Below, piece after piece: positions 1 through 8,709 of a DNA stretch of 50,133 nucleotides (the stretch's first letter is position 1; every line of letters begins with the position of its first letter). Where the stretch lies: positions 1 through 50,133 of the forward strand of contig JAPPES010000073.1 of the NCBI GenBank assembly GCA_028824125.1. The letters run 5' to 3'. Position numbers and translations under genes: made by a program. The DNA comes from Candidatus Poribacteria bacterium. GTDB taxonomy: Bacteria > Poribacteria > WGA-4E > WGA-3G. Under the pieces are notes generated by a model that saw only the letters and a program-made list of their open reading frames with translations, did no database searches and was not told where the DNA came from.

Positions 1-25
1 ATAGATGAAATCATAAATATGTATC

Positions 26-47
26 ATTAATTCTAAACTTTACTATA
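26..47. repeat. Solo end of family-A inverted-repeat element
   Basis: The stretch ending in TTTACTATA before AAATAA matches the right-hand end of the element at 22292-22451 and the solo end near 36168-36189 (shared pattern ATTAATTCTAAA..CTACTATA, followed by TA-rich DNA). It is probably a remnant or the edge of an element that starts outside the window. The first 106 bases also hold a TATAAT at 91-96, only 10 bases before the ATG at 107, with no good -35 partner; I do not call it a promoter. Confidence 0.45.
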
Positions 48-106
48 AATAACCCCGGGAATCTTTTAGCATCAATTCTGATGTTTGGTGTATAATATAC
101 AATACC

Positions 107-2290
107 ATGAAAAACGAAAAAAGTGACAAGGTTCAGCAGAACACGAAAGAAGCCCCGGGCACCACGGTTCTTTTGCAAAAGAAATATGCCTATTCATCCA
201 AGCGTACCACAGGCAGTGGGTTCTTTATATCAACCGACAAGATCGCGACCAACATCCATGTTCTTGCGGGGGCGGCAAAAGTCACTGCAAAGTATGTAGA
301 CACAGAAACAGTATACGCCATTGAAGGCATTATAGCATTTGATGATAAAAACGATCTCGCTGTCCTAAAGGTTGCAGCAGAAGAGGTGCCTTTCACGCTT
401 GGCGATAGCGACACAGTGGGGATTGGTGATACGGTTTACGCCATTGGCTATCCTAAAGCACAAAAAAGCAGGGGAGAAGGCACTGTAAGTGCCATCCGGA
501 ATAACGGCAAATTGATCGAGTTGAACATACCGGATGCTGGCCCAGGGTATAGTGGTGCTCCCGCGCTAAACAACAAGGGTGAAGTCATCGCAATTTTGTG
601 CCAAGGCACTGACGAATTTAGTGATGTTATTCCGGTAAACAGACTCAAGAAATTGCTTACTGGGACAAGACAGATAGAACCGGATACTTCAAGTGCCTAT
701 CCAGCAGTCCGTTCTTGGATAAGCACTTTGTTTCGATCAAAGAGTAAATTAGAACCTATTTCAACAGAAGTTTCCCCCCCAAAATTTGAAAGTGCAGCCT
801 CCTTGCCTGTGGAATCTTTAAAGGCGTGGCAAAAACGGCCGCGGATACATGCATACATAAAGGTGTCTCAGGGAGACGATAAGTTTGAAAAGGGCAACTA
901 TAAAGGTGCAATTGCCGCCTACAATAAAGCGATCAAGCGCAATCCGGATAGGGCGATAGTTTACAACGTTCGGGGTATTGCTAAAGGCAACCTTGGAGAC
1001 TTTAAAGGTTCTATAGATGACTTTGATAGTGCTATCCGCCTGAACCCCGAATATGCTGGTGCCTACAACAACCGGGGGGCAGCAAAGGCCGACCTTGGCG
1101 ATCTTGAAGGCTCGATAGATGACTTTGATCAGGCTATCCGACTAAAACCTGAATATACTGGTGCTTACAAAAATCGGGGTATCGCAAAGGCCGACCTTAG
1201 TGATTTTGAGGGTGCGATAGATGATTATGATCATGTTATCAAATTAAACCCTGAAGATGTTTACACCTACAACAATCGGGGTATTGCAAAGGACTATCTT
1301 GATGATGTTAAAGGTGCCATAGATGATTACGATAGCGCTATTCGGATTGACCCTCAATATGCTGGGACTTACAATAATCGCGCACTCGCAAAACGCAAAC
1401 TTGGTGATTTTGAGGGTGCGATAGATGACTATGATAACGCTATCAAACTAAACCCTGAAGATGCCGATGTTTACAAAAATAGAGGACTCGCGAAGCGCAA
1501 ACTTGGTGATTTTGAAGGTGCGATAGATGACTATGATAACGCTATCAAACTAAACCCTGAAGATATCTACGCCTACAACAATCGGGGTATTGCAAAGGAC
1601 TATCTTGATGATGTTAAAGGTGCCATAGAGGACTACGATAACGCTATTCGGATTGACCCTCAATATGCGGGAACTTACAATAATCGCGCACTCGCGAAGT
1701 GCAAACTTGGTAATTTTGAGGGGGCAATAGAGGACTATGATAACGCTATCAAACTAAACCCTGAAGATACCGATTTGTATAACAATCGAGCAGGTGCTAA
1801 GCAGGAATTCGGTGAATCTAAAGCCGACCAGGGAGATATAGAAGAAGCACGGGGGTTATATGCAGAGGCGGTGGTTGATTGCACTGAAGTTATCCAGCTG
1901 GAACCGAAGAACGCATCAGTTTATAATAGCAGGGGATGGGGCAAATATCTTTTAGGACAATTTGAAGATAAACAAGGAAACGTAACTGAAGCACGAGACC
2001 AATATCAAGAAGCGATATCCGATACAGATGCGGCACTCCAGTTAGAGCTAAAGGATAATAAATTGAGGTCTGCTACCTATCATACGCGCGGTGCAGCAAA
2101 AGCCGGTCTCGGTGATCATCACGGTGCAATAGAAGATTTTGATGAATCCATTCGCCTAAATCCGAAGAAAGCACTGCTCTATCACGACCGCGGACTTTCA
2201 AATGAGTCACTCGGACAGCATGAAGCAGCGGAAGCTGATTTTGCAAAGGCAAAGGAATTAGACCCAGATTTTGAAAATAAGCCATCCTAA
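107..2290 (+). CDS. Trypsin-like serine protease fused to a long TPR array
   Basis: The 727-residue protein has an N-terminal trypsin/Deg-type peptidase domain (about residues 20-190) followed by about a dozen TPR units (about 250-720). The catalytic triad is readable as His51 in TNIHVLAG, Asp83 in NDLAVLK and Ser149 in GPGYSGAP; the last replaces the common GNSGGP. There is no signal peptide or membrane segment, so it is probably cytoplasmic, unlike HtrA at 6357. TPR units follow the pattern (G)DFEGAIDDYDNAIKLNPE and are nearly identical at DNA level, with a 306-bp (three-unit) higher-order duplication around 1268-1870. The ATG at 107 has no clear Shine-Dalgarno sequence. The family joins a proteolytic domain to a protein-binding scaffold; the substrate is unknown. 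The gene stands alone in its orientation, with a repeat element downstream. Confidence 0.85.
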   Translation: MKNEKSDKVQQNTKEAPGTTVLLQKKYAYSSKRTTGSGFFISTDKIATNIHVLAGAAKVTAKYVDTETVYAIEGIIAFDDKNDLAVLKVAAEEVPFTLGDSDTVGIGDTVYAIGYPKAQKSRGEGTVSAIRNNGKLIELNIPDAGPGYSGAPALNNKGEVIAILCQGTDEFSDVIPVNRLKKLLTGTRQIEPDTSSAYPAVRSWISTLFRSKSKLEPISTEVSPPKFESAASLPVESLKAWQKRPRIHAYIKVSQGDDKFEKGNYKGAIAAYNKAIKRNPDRAIVYNVRGIAKGNLGDFKGSIDDFDSAIRLNPEYAGAYNNRGAAKADLGDLEGSIDDFDQAIRLKPEYTGAYKNRGIAKADLSDFEGAIDDYDHVIKLNPEDVYTYNNRGIAKDYLDDVKGAIDDYDSAIRIDPQYAGTYNNRALAKRKLGDFEGAIDDYDNAIKLNPEDADVYKNRGLAKRKLGDFEGAIDDYDNAIKLNPEDIYAYNNRGIAKDYLDDVKGAIEDYDNAIRIDPQYAGTYNNRALAKCKLGNFEGAIEDYDNAIKLNPEDTDLYNNRAGAKQEFGESKADQGDIEEARGLYAEAVVDCTEVIQLEPKNASVYNSRGWGKYLLGQFEDKQGNVTEARDQYQEAISDTDAALQLELKDNKLRSATYHTRGAAKAGLGDHHGAIEDFDESIRLNPKKALLYHDRGLSNESLGQHEAAEADFAKAKELDPDFENKPS
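1258..1870 (+). repeat. 306-bp higher-order tandem repeat inside the TPR coding region
   Basis: Segments starting near 1268 and 1574 (both beginning TACAACAATCGGGGTATTGC) run in parallel for about three TPR units with few differences, giving an offset of 306 bp, or three 34-residue units. Single 102-bp units within it are also close copies (for example at 1399 and 1501). This indicates recent expansion by unequal recombination or slippage, so the copy number may vary between strains or assemblies. Confidence 0.7.
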
Positions 2291-2341
2291 CTTGCCCTGT
2301 GAAAACTGAAAGAGACCTTAGTTGCTACCAGTACCATTCAA

Positions 2342-2459
2342 TTTATAGTAAAATCCATAATTACCTTTACATTGGCAAGGTTAGGAAACCTCGCCAGCGC
2401 TATGGTGTGGAGATTACTGCTCACTGAGATGTAAACATATTTTCGGATTTTACTATAAT
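2342..2459. mobile_element. Family-A MITE-like element with TATAGTAAAATCC ends
   Basis: Perfect 13-bp terminal inverted repeats are present: TATAGTAAAATCC at 2344-2356 and GGATTTTACTATA at 2445-2457. The interior carries the dispersed palindrome GGTTAGGAAACCTCGCC. Both ends sit next to TA, as expected for non-autonomous IS630/Tc1-type elements. The right end contributes the TATAAT-like sequences at 2454-2459 and 2462-2467 just upstream of the cupin gene, so the element may supply part of that promoter. No coding capacity is present. Confidence 0.65.
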
Positions 2460-2500
2460 GTTATAATAACCTAACCCATGTTTGACATGAAAGGGAGACA

Positions 2501-2908
2501 ATGAGATATATCTATCACAAAGAAGATGCCGAAGTTGTTCGAATTGAAGGCGATGCACCACGAACACTGTACACACTGATTGAACCGAATACCAGAGATA
2601 CAGAACACTTCGCAATGGGATTAGAAGAAATTGACCCGAATAGCGAAATTCCGATGCACTCACACAGTGAAGCAGAGGAGATTATTTTTGTGTTTGGTGG
2701 AAAAGGGAAAGCGTTTGTTGACGATGAGGTAGCAGAATTGAAACCCGGCACAGTGATCTATTTGCCACCGAACGTTGAACATCGCTTTGTCAATACAGGC
2801 GATGAACCGCTTTGGATTACATGGACACTTTCACCACCCGGTTTTGAAAAACAGATTCGCAAAATTGCAGACGGGTCTGCGGGGATGGAAGTTTTCAGTG
2901 AATCCTGA
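2501..2908 (+). CDS. Small single-domain cupin protein
   Basis: This 135-residue protein is one conserved beta-barrel (cupin_2). The metal-binding motif is visible: His53, His55 and Glu59 in MHSHSEAEE, and His94 in PPNVEHRFVN, with the PGT..LPP..EH second motif. Such proteins bind a divalent metal and act as small isomerases, dioxygenases, sugar-binding or regulatory proteins; the substrate cannot be read from sequence. The ATG at 2501 follows AAGGGAGA at a good distance, which fixes the start. Its TGA ends at 2908 and the convergent EF-G stop begins at 2909, so the two genes abut with no spacer. Confidence 0.85.
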   Translation: MRYIYHKEDAEVVRIEGDAPRTLYTLIEPNTRDTEHFAMGLEEIDPNSEIPMHSHSEAEEIIFVFGGKGKAFVDDEVAELKPGTVIYLPPNVEHRFVNTGDEPLWITWTLSPPGFEKQIRKIADGSAGMEVFSES

Positions 2909-5020
2909 TTAGGTGACTTTAGCAGTGCTGACAGATGACGGAGCTACTTCGTAACGCAAAAATTCTAACGTAAATGCGCCGCGTCCCTGTGTCATAGAGC
3001 GCAGTCGGGTTGTATACTGAAACGTCTCTGCTAACGGAATAATGGCATTGATAACGTTAGATGTATCTTGAGATGTTGTTTCGTTTATTTGTGCACGGCG
3101 GGAATTTAGGTCACCGATTACTTTGCCAACGTGTTCATCTGGGACAGTGATATGTATCTGCATAATCGGTTCAAGAAGTAGCGGATTCGCCTGCCTGACA
3201 GCCTTTTCAAAAGCAAGCACGGCTGCCGCCTCAAAAGCCATTTCCGATGAATCAGTGGAATGTATGGAACCACCAGTAAGCGTCACCTTAATATCTTGCA
3301 ATGCGTATCCCATAAGCGTACCACTTCCCATTGCCCCTTCAAGTGTTTTCTCAATTGATGAAATATACTGCCGGGGGATTTGTGTCTCATCAGTTTTGTC
3401 TTCAAACTGAAACCCTTCACCTCGTTCTAACGGTTCGACGGTAAGCACCACATCGCCATAAATACCTTCTTCATCGGTTTTATGGATATGTGTACCGCGT
3501 GCCTCTGCAGTCGTGCTAATCGTTTCACGATATGCCACCTGCAGTTTACTCACCCGTGCATTCACACCAAATTCGCGGATCATGCGGTCAGTGAGAATCT
3601 CTAAATGAAGTTCCCCCATGCCTGAGATAATCCGTTGTCCCGTCTCTTCATCAATACCGACGGTAAAAGTCGGGTCTTCGTCCATCAATTTTTCAAGCGT
3701 TTCTTCTAATGAATCTGTATCGCTGGCGCGTTCAGGTTCAATCGCCACAGAGATAACAGGCGGTGGAAATTCGATTGATTCTAACAGCAGCGGATGGTTA
3801 ACATCGCTCAATGTGTGTCCCGTTTTTGTGCTACGCATCCCGACAAGCGCAACAATATCCCCTGCATACGCGGTATCACAAGTCGCCTCTTTATTGGCGT
3901 GCATCTGTAAAATACGATTGACTCGCTCCCGTTTTTCTGTCGCCACGTTATAGACCACTTCACCACGCTTAAGAGTGCCAGAATAGACACGACAGTAAAC
4001 CAGTTTATCCACGGTATCATGGCTTGCTACCTTGAATGCCAAGGCAGAAAAAGGTTCAGAATCATCCGCATGGCGAGTGGCTTTATCTGCAGTCTGAGAA
4101 GAATCGCGTTTGCATTTGGAAGATTTTGCTTTTGAAGGTTTTGGAATCTCACCTTCAATTGGCGGCACGTCAATAGGGGAGGGTAAAAAGTCAATAACCG
4201 CATCAAGGAGCGGCTGAACTCCCTGATTTTTTAGGGAACTGCCGCAGAATATTGGCACTAAACTTCCTTTCAACGTGGCACTGCGGATACCTGCAATTAA
4301 TTCAGTTGTAGTAATCTCGCCACCTTCAAGATATTTTTCAAGGAGAGTATCGTCTTCAGACGCGACATTCTCTATAAGAGATTCGCGGGCGGTGCTTGCT
4401 GCCTCATGAAATTCGGGCGGGATATCTACTTCTTGATATGTTTTTCCTTGGTCATCAGGACTCCAATGAATCGCTTTCATTGGAATAAGATCAATCACTC
4501 CAGCAAAGTCGCGTCCTTCGCCAAGCGGTATTTGCAACGGCACAGGATTCGTTTCAAATCGTTCTTCCATCATCTCAAGGACACGAAAGAAATTTGCCCC
4601 CACTCTATCCATCTTATTGACAAATGCGATACGTGGCACCTGATAACGTTCTGCTTGATTCCAAACGGTTTCGGACTGCGGTTCCACGCCTCCAACAGCA
4701 CAGAACAAGGCAATAGCACCGTCCAAAACCCGCAATGAACGTTCTACTTCTACCGTGAAATCAACGTGCCCAGGAGTATCAATCAGATGGATCGCGTGGT
4801 CTCGCCAAAAACAGGTTGTCGCGGCAGCAGTGATTGTCACACCGCGTTCCCGTTCCTGCACCATCCAATCCATCTCTGTAGTGCCATCATCAACAGTACC
4901 GATTTTATGTTTTTTGCCGGTATAAAAGAGAATTCGTTCGGTAGTGGTTGTTTTGCCTGCATCAATGTGCGCTGCAATACCGATGTTGCGCACGTTTTCT
5001 ATTGGATATTCGCGTGCCAT
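2909..5020 (-). CDS. fusA: Elongation factor G (translational GTPase)
   Basis: This 703-residue protein is full length for EF-G. The G motifs are in order: AHIDAGKTT (17-25), RGVTIT (59-64), DTPGH (81-85) and NKMD (135-138), followed by domains II-V with the DEDPTF and GMGELHLEI signatures. EF-G drives ribosomal translocation and, with RRF, ribosome recycling. The start at 5020 follows AAAGGAAATAG. It is not in a str operon (no rpsL, rpsG or tuf nearby), so it may be a second copy or a lineage-specific EF-G. Compared with E. coli, a Lys/Ser-rich stretch of about 18 residues is inserted near 293-320, just before domain II. Its leader contains the inverted-repeat element at 5035-5148. Confidence 0.93.
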   Translation of the reverse strand: MAREYPIENVRNIGIAAHIDAGKTTTTERILFYTGKKHKIGTVDDGTTEMDWMVQERERGVTITAAATTCFWRDHAIHLIDTPGHVDFTVEVERSLRVLDGAIALFCAVGGVEPQSETVWNQAERYQVPRIAFVNKMDRVGANFFRVLEMMEERFETNPVPLQIPLGEGRDFAGVIDLIPMKAIHWSPDDQGKTYQEVDIPPEFHEAASTARESLIENVASEDDTLLEKYLEGGEITTTELIAGIRSATLKGSLVPIFCGSSLKNQGVQPLLDAVIDFLPSPIDVPPIEGEIPKPSKAKSSKCKRDSSQTADKATRHADDSEPFSALAFKVASHDTVDKLVYCRVYSGTLKRGEVVYNVATEKRERVNRILQMHANKEATCDTAYAGDIVALVGMRSTKTGHTLSDVNHPLLLESIEFPPPVISVAIEPERASDTDSLEETLEKLMDEDPTFTVGIDEETGQRIISGMGELHLEILTDRMIREFGVNARVSKLQVAYRETISTTAEARGTHIHKTDEEGIYGDVVLTVEPLERGEGFQFEDKTDETQIPRQYISSIEKTLEGAMGSGTLMGYALQDIKVTLTGGSIHSTDSSEMAFEAAAVLAFEKAVRQANPLLLEPIMQIHITVPDEHVGKVIGDLNSRRAQINETTSQDTSNVINAIIPLAETFQYTTRLRSMTQGRGAFTLEFLRYEVAPSSVSTAKVT

Positions 5021-5034
5021 CTATTTCCTTTCAG

Positions 5035-5148
5035 GACTTACGCATTTTCTTTTAAAGTCCCTCTGATAAGGGGGATTTAGGGGGTTAAATACCTCAAATA
5101 GCGACTTTTTACCCCTAACCCCCCTTATCAAGAGGGAATGCGTAAGTC
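5035..5148. mobile_element. Inverted-repeat element in the EF-G leader
   Basis: Ends GACTTACGCATT (5035-5046) and AATGCGTAAGTC (5137-5148) are perfect inverted repeats. Inside them a second pair, CCCTCTGATAAGGGGGATTT.. near 5059-5084 and its complement near 5111-5136, extends the arms, so the transcript could fold as one long hairpin. It lies immediately upstream of the EF-G start (5020) and has no coding capacity. Similar GACTTACGCA-ended elements are known to me from other repeat-rich genomes. Downstream, at about 5205-5235, a further copy of GGCAAGGTTAGGAAACCTCGCC is found. Confidence 0.65.
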
Positions 5149-5256
5149 TTGTCCTTTAAAAAGTAACTATAGTAGATTTTTAGAATTACTTGAACTCTCT
5201 GCATCTGGCAAGGTTAGGAAACCTCGCCTACCGCGAACGAAATAATAACAGTATTT

Positions 5257-6258
5257 CTACATATCACTGTTCCATTGAAGCACAACACCAAGCAATCCCG
5301 GATTCCATTCCATAAGCAGTTGATACGCTTTCGGGGCATCGTGCCCTGGCACTCGGTGGCTAATCAACGGCGCAACGATGAACCTTTGCTGTGCAATAAG
5401 CGATAACATCAAACGACTATCGTCTTCACTCGTCCAGAAATTCGGTGATGATTCTTGACGCGGACGAATTGAATTGTGCGCGCCATAGAGAATAAGTCCC
5501 TTTTTGTGTACATCCCGATAGAAGTTAACACTCGGCGTTTCACCGCGTGTGCTTGCTAACAACACAACCCGCGCCCCCCAACCTGCCACAGCTAACGCAG
5601 TGCTAATTGCATCTGGATGTCCTGTTGCCTCAATAACAACTGTCGGGCCTTTGCCCATAGTAGCATCGCCTAACCGTTTCGAAAAATCTGTATCTTCAGG
5701 ATTTAGCGTGTGGTCTGCACCAATACTTTTAGAGAGTTCAAGGCGACTATCGGTCAAATCTGCTGCGATTACCGGCACTGCCCCGCTCAGTTTTGAGAGT
5801 TGTAACGCAAGCAAACCGATGAGTCCTTGTCCTAAAACTAACGTGGGTTCTCCCAATTCAATCTGTGCTTTTCGAACCCCTTGTAACGCGATTGCACCCA
5901 GATTAAAAAAGACCATTTCTTCTGCTGGGGCATCGGACGCTTCTACCTTTAACAGACGACTCGGTGAGATGACAAAGTGACTGGTGTGTCCTTGTGTTGA
6001 CGCGACACGATCTCCTACTACATATCCGCTGACATTTTTGCCGATCTCCACCACTTTACCGATATTACTATAGCCTGGTCGGGAAGGGTAACCGCCTTTT
6101 GCGTTCGGCAGACTTAATAAGAACGCACGTTCCGTGCCGGGACTGATAAGCGTACATTCCGTTGCGACCAGAACTTCATCATCCTTGATAGCAGGTAGAT
6201 CAAACTCCTCAATATCAACTTTGGCGCGATCCGGCCAAATAACTCGTTGTCCTTTCAT
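5257..6258 (-). CDS. MDR-family (zinc-type alcohol dehydrogenase-like) oxidoreductase
   Basis: This 333-residue protein is a medium-chain dehydrogenase: a GroES-like N-terminal domain (about 20-130) and a Rossmann domain with VLGQGLIG (about 141-148) for NAD(P)H. The first metal ligand position may be Cys35 in ECTLISPGTE, but the GHE and four-Cys structural zinc motifs of true alcohol dehydrogenases are absent, so catalysis may be zinc-independent; the substrate is unknown. I start at ATG 6258 (AGAGGTTTGAG upstream). A longer in-frame ORF from 6330 would have to run through the terminator hairpin of the preceding gene, which argues against it. It lies downstream of HtrA on the same strand but is separated by that terminator. 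Confidence 0.82.
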   Translation of the reverse strand: MKGQRVIWPDRAKVDIEEFDLPAIKDDEVLVATECTLISPGTERAFLLSLPNAKGGYPSRPGYSNIGKVVEIGKNVSGYVVGDRVASTQGHTSHFVISPSRLLKVEASDAPAEEMVFFNLGAIALQGVRKAQIELGEPTLVLGQGLIGLLALQLSKLSGAVPVIAADLTDSRLELSKSIGADHTLNPEDTDFSKRLGDATMGKGPTVVIEATGHPDAISTALAVAGWGARVVLLASTRGETPSVNFYRDVHKKGLILYGAHNSIRPRQESSPNFWTSEDDSRLMLSLIAQQRFIVAPLISHRVPGHDAPKAYQLLMEWNPGLLGVVLQWNSDM

Positions 6259-6274
6259 AAAACTCAAACCTCTT

Positions 6275-6328
6275 AAAAAAGAAGGATAGTCGTTTTTCAG
6301 AAGTGTATCACAAAAACGACTATCCTTC
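6275..6328 (-). terminator. Strong intrinsic terminator after the HtrA gene
   Basis: A perfect 17-bp stem (6281-6297 with 6312-6328) encloses a 14-base loop. On the minus strand it is followed directly by six T residues (complement of 6275-6280). This is the canonical rho-independent pattern and sits 29 bp beyond the HtrA stop codon. It separates htrA transcription from the downstream dehydrogenase gene. Confidence 0.85.
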
Positions 6329-6356
6329 AAGTTTTAATTAAGGTCTACTCATAAAC

Positions 6357-8039
6357 CTACCGGTCTTCGGGACTAATCTCCTTAGGATTAATCTCTAACA
6401 TCACATAATTTCCGCGTTGATTCATGTCTGTGACATAAACGAGTGCAAACTTTTCGCCGCTTTCTTTCAATTCTTCGACGACTCTTTTATAGTCTTCAAG
6501 GTTTTCAATGGGGTTATAATCAATCTCTTTGATGAGAAACCCTTTTTGAATACCCATTTCCGCAGCCTCGCTATTTGCCTCAACCTTCATAACGATGACA
6601 CCAGCTTCGTCCGGGTGTCCGTAACGTTTGGCAAGTTCCGGTGTCAACTTTTGTACTTGCATCCCAGCAAACTCCTCCGTTTCCGGTGGTTCTTCAATAG
6701 GTATAGGGATGAGTTCGGGAGCAGCATGTGAGCGAAGACGTGCTATAACCTCTTCAGTCCGTTTCTCCAATTTTACAGTTAGCTCTTTCTCTTTTCCATG
6801 TCGGAGAACTTTTACTCGGACAGATGTGCCAACCGGTGTTGCCCCGACAGCATGCATCAAATGAGAAGAGTCTCGAATAAACTCTTTATTAAATTCAAGG
6901 ATAACATCTCCATGCTGAATTCCGCTCTTCTCTGCAGGACTCTCCGGACCCACTTCGATGACAAGTGCGCCGCGCGGTTTCTCAAAATCAAGTTTTTCAG
7001 CTAAATCATGACTCACTGATCGCATCGTTATCCCGAGCCACCCACGGACGATTTCCCCATGTTCAATCAGTTGAGGCAGCAACTTTTCTGCAGTATTACT
7101 TGGAATGGCAAAACCGATGCCTACATTTCCAAAGTTTATCCCGTTGGTGGCAATCAAAGTATTAATACCGACCAATTCACCACGGATATTAATCAGTGCA
7201 CCACCGCTGTTCCCCTGATTAATTGGAGCATCCGTCTGTATGAAGTTACTATACTGAATACTTCTGCTGGCTCGGTTTTTCGCACTCACAATACCGCGTG
7301 TTACAGTTTGTGAAAGGTTAAATGGCGTTCCAATTGCGACAACCCACTCCCCTACTTCAAGCGCGTCTGAATCACCAAACGGAAGGGCAGGGAGGTCCTT
7401 AGCATCTATCTTGAGGACTGCTAAATCAGTACCACTGACTCCATCACCACCGGGGTCCTGTCCAATTAATTCAGCACCGTGTTCCTTACCATTTGGAAGG
7501 GTGACGGTAATTTCATCTGCCTTATCAATCACATGGCTATTCGTAAGAATATAACCATCCTCGCTGATAATTACACCGGAACCGATACCTTCAACGGAGC
7601 GTGGAGGTGCAGGTTCGTTTGGTATGAGGTCTTCAAAGTTAAATCTACGTCTGAACTCTTCTTCGCCCCAGGGAATCAGTTCAGGTAATCTACGTCTGAA
7701 CTCTTCTTCATTCATTCCTTCCGGTGGAATTATTCGTCCTCGTCCATCCGGTGGAACTACTCGTATTCTGGAAGACATCAACGGCACTTTTCGTTTTGTT
7801 GTAATTTGCACGATAGATGGTTTCGTTCGCGCAACCAAATTAATGAATGCGCGATTCGCGCGTTCTAAATACTGAAAATCTTCTAATTCTTGAGGCGTTT
7901 CGTTCGTTTCACCGATTGCAGTCGGCACAACAAACTCATCTGCCCCTTGATTAATCACAAATCCTGCTGCAACGGCAAGCCCAGCTAATATTAAAAGTAG
8001 TGCTGCGCGTCTGTGAAGTATGTGTCTGAAATTTAACAT
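6357..8039 (-). CDS. HtrA/Deg-family periplasmic serine protease with two PDZ domains
   Basis: This 560-residue protein begins with a signal anchor (about residues 10-30), then a trypsin-like domain with the triad His169 (TNSHV), Asp205 (GTDLAVLK) and Ser278 (NQGNSGGAL), then PDZ1 (about 315-410) and PDZ2 (about 450-550). This is the usual DegP/DegQ plan for periplasmic quality control. ATG 8039 follows GGAGG. An acidic/arginine-rich insert before the protease domain (about 85-140) contains a repeated EEEFRRR segment encoded by two identical 23-bp blocks 45 bp apart, probably a recent in-frame duplication in the LA-loop region. The gene is monocistronic, with its own terminator. Confidence 0.92.
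   Translation of the reverse strand: MLNFRHILHRRAALLLILAGLAVAAGFVINQGADEFVVPTAIGETNETPQELEDFQYLERANRAFINLVARTKPSIVQITTKRKVPLMSSRIRVVPPDGRGRIIPPEGMNEEEFRRRLPELIPWGEEEFRRRFNFEDLIPNEPAPPRSVEGIGSGVIISEDGYILTNSHVIDKADEITVTLPNGKEHGAELIGQDPGGDGVSGTDLAVLKIDAKDLPALPFGDSDALEVGEWVVAIGTPFNLSQTVTRGIVSAKNRASRSIQYSNFIQTDAPINQGNSGGALINIRGELVGINTLIATNGINFGNVGIGFAIPSNTAEKLLPQLIEHGEIVRGWLGITMRSVSHDLAEKLDFEKPRGALVIEVGPESPAEKSGIQHGDVILEFNKEFIRDSSHLMHAVGATPVGTSVRVKVLRHGKEKELTVKLEKRTEEVIARLRSHAAPELIPIPIEEPPETEEFAGMQVQKLTPELAKRYGHPDEAGVIVMKVEANSEAAEMGIQKGFLIKEIDYNPIENLEDYKRVVEELKESGEKFALVYVTDMNQRGNYVMLEINPKEISPEDR
7642..7709 (-). repeat. 45-bp-period duplication in the HtrA insert
   Basis: The 23-bp block at 7642-7664 is repeated exactly at 7687-7709. 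It encodes EEEFRRR twice, followed by related acidic/proline residues. The period (45 bp, 15 codons) keeps the frame. Confidence 0.8.
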
Positions 8040-8159
8040 GATATAAAACCTCCAATTATTTTTAGTCCGAAAAAATGGCTTTTTAATTTTTTAGTGTTTA
8101 CGCTCTAAAAACACACCTATGAGAAAATAAAGTTGCAAAAAATTCATAAAAATTACGGT

Positions 8160-8510
8160 TTATTCGCCACGCGAAATCCTATCCACATGTTCACGAACAA
8201 TATGTTCAGGACATGACTTGATAAATAACCACGCGCCTGGCACAAGGATCACAAACGCGCCGATAACAAGATCGTCTATACGACCAAAAATTGGGATGAA
8301 ATCGCCATCAAAAGGATAAACAAGGTAAGCAATTGCAAAAGCCCCAGCAAGAATTTGAAAAATAACAAGGACTGCCTTCCGATAGACAGGCACACGCCCA
8401 TCAAGGAAAAGCCGGATTGTCAGCCGAATAAAGTTCGGAAAATGGAGAAAGATACGTAGAAAACGAAATATCCCGCGTCCTCTACTGCCAAAGAAAAAAG
8501 GATTCATCAT
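8160..8510 (-). CDS. DUF1232 (YkvA-like) small membrane protein
   Basis: This 116-residue protein has two hydrophobic segments (about 45-65 and 75-97) and the DUF1232 signature YLVYPFDGDFIPIFGRIDDLVIG, in which the Pro-Phe-Asp..Pro..G..DD pattern is conserved. The function of this widespread family is not established; it is an inner-membrane protein. Two ATGs lie in tandem at the start (8510 and 8507). A loose TTGCAC-N17-TAAAAT pair lies just upstream on the minus strand, so it may share a divergent control region with the reductase gene at 8710. Confidence 0.8.
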   Translation of the reverse strand: MMNPFFFGSRGRGIFRFLRIFLHFPNFIRLTIRLFLDGRVPVYRKAVLVIFQILAGAFAIAYLVYPFDGDFIPIFGRIDDLVIGAFVILVPGAWLFIKSCPEHIVREHVDRISRGE

Positions 8511-8631
8511 GTATCAATTTTATCAAAATCTTGGTTTATGTGCAAATCATTTTATTACGCCACATCAATTTCTGATTTACTCAGTTTTCATAACTATTAG
8601 AATTCATAGATTCATAACTGAGAAAAAATAT

Positions 8632-8660
8632 TTGATATAGATTTCGATTTTAAGTATAAT
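8632..8660 (+). promoter_or_regulatory. Sigma70-type promoter for the ferredoxin-NADP reductase gene
   Basis: TTGATA at 8632-8637 and TATAAT at 8655-8660 are separated by exactly 17 bp. Transcription would begin near 8667, giving a leader of about 43 bases before the ATG at 8710. Confidence 0.65.
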
Positions 8661-8709
8661 ATAGGGTAGACAATCAGAACTCCACTATTCTATATTGAAG
8701 GAAACGATT

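Noticed and set aside
91..96. TATAAT as promoter for the protease-TPR gene
   Set aside because: No suitable -35 element lies 16-18 bp upstream, and it is only 10 bases before the start codon; a leaderless transcript is possible but unsupported.
6259..6330. Longer N-terminus for the MDR dehydrogenase
   Set aside because: The extra 24 codons would include the htrA terminator hairpin, and there is a good ribosome site before the internal ATG at 6258.
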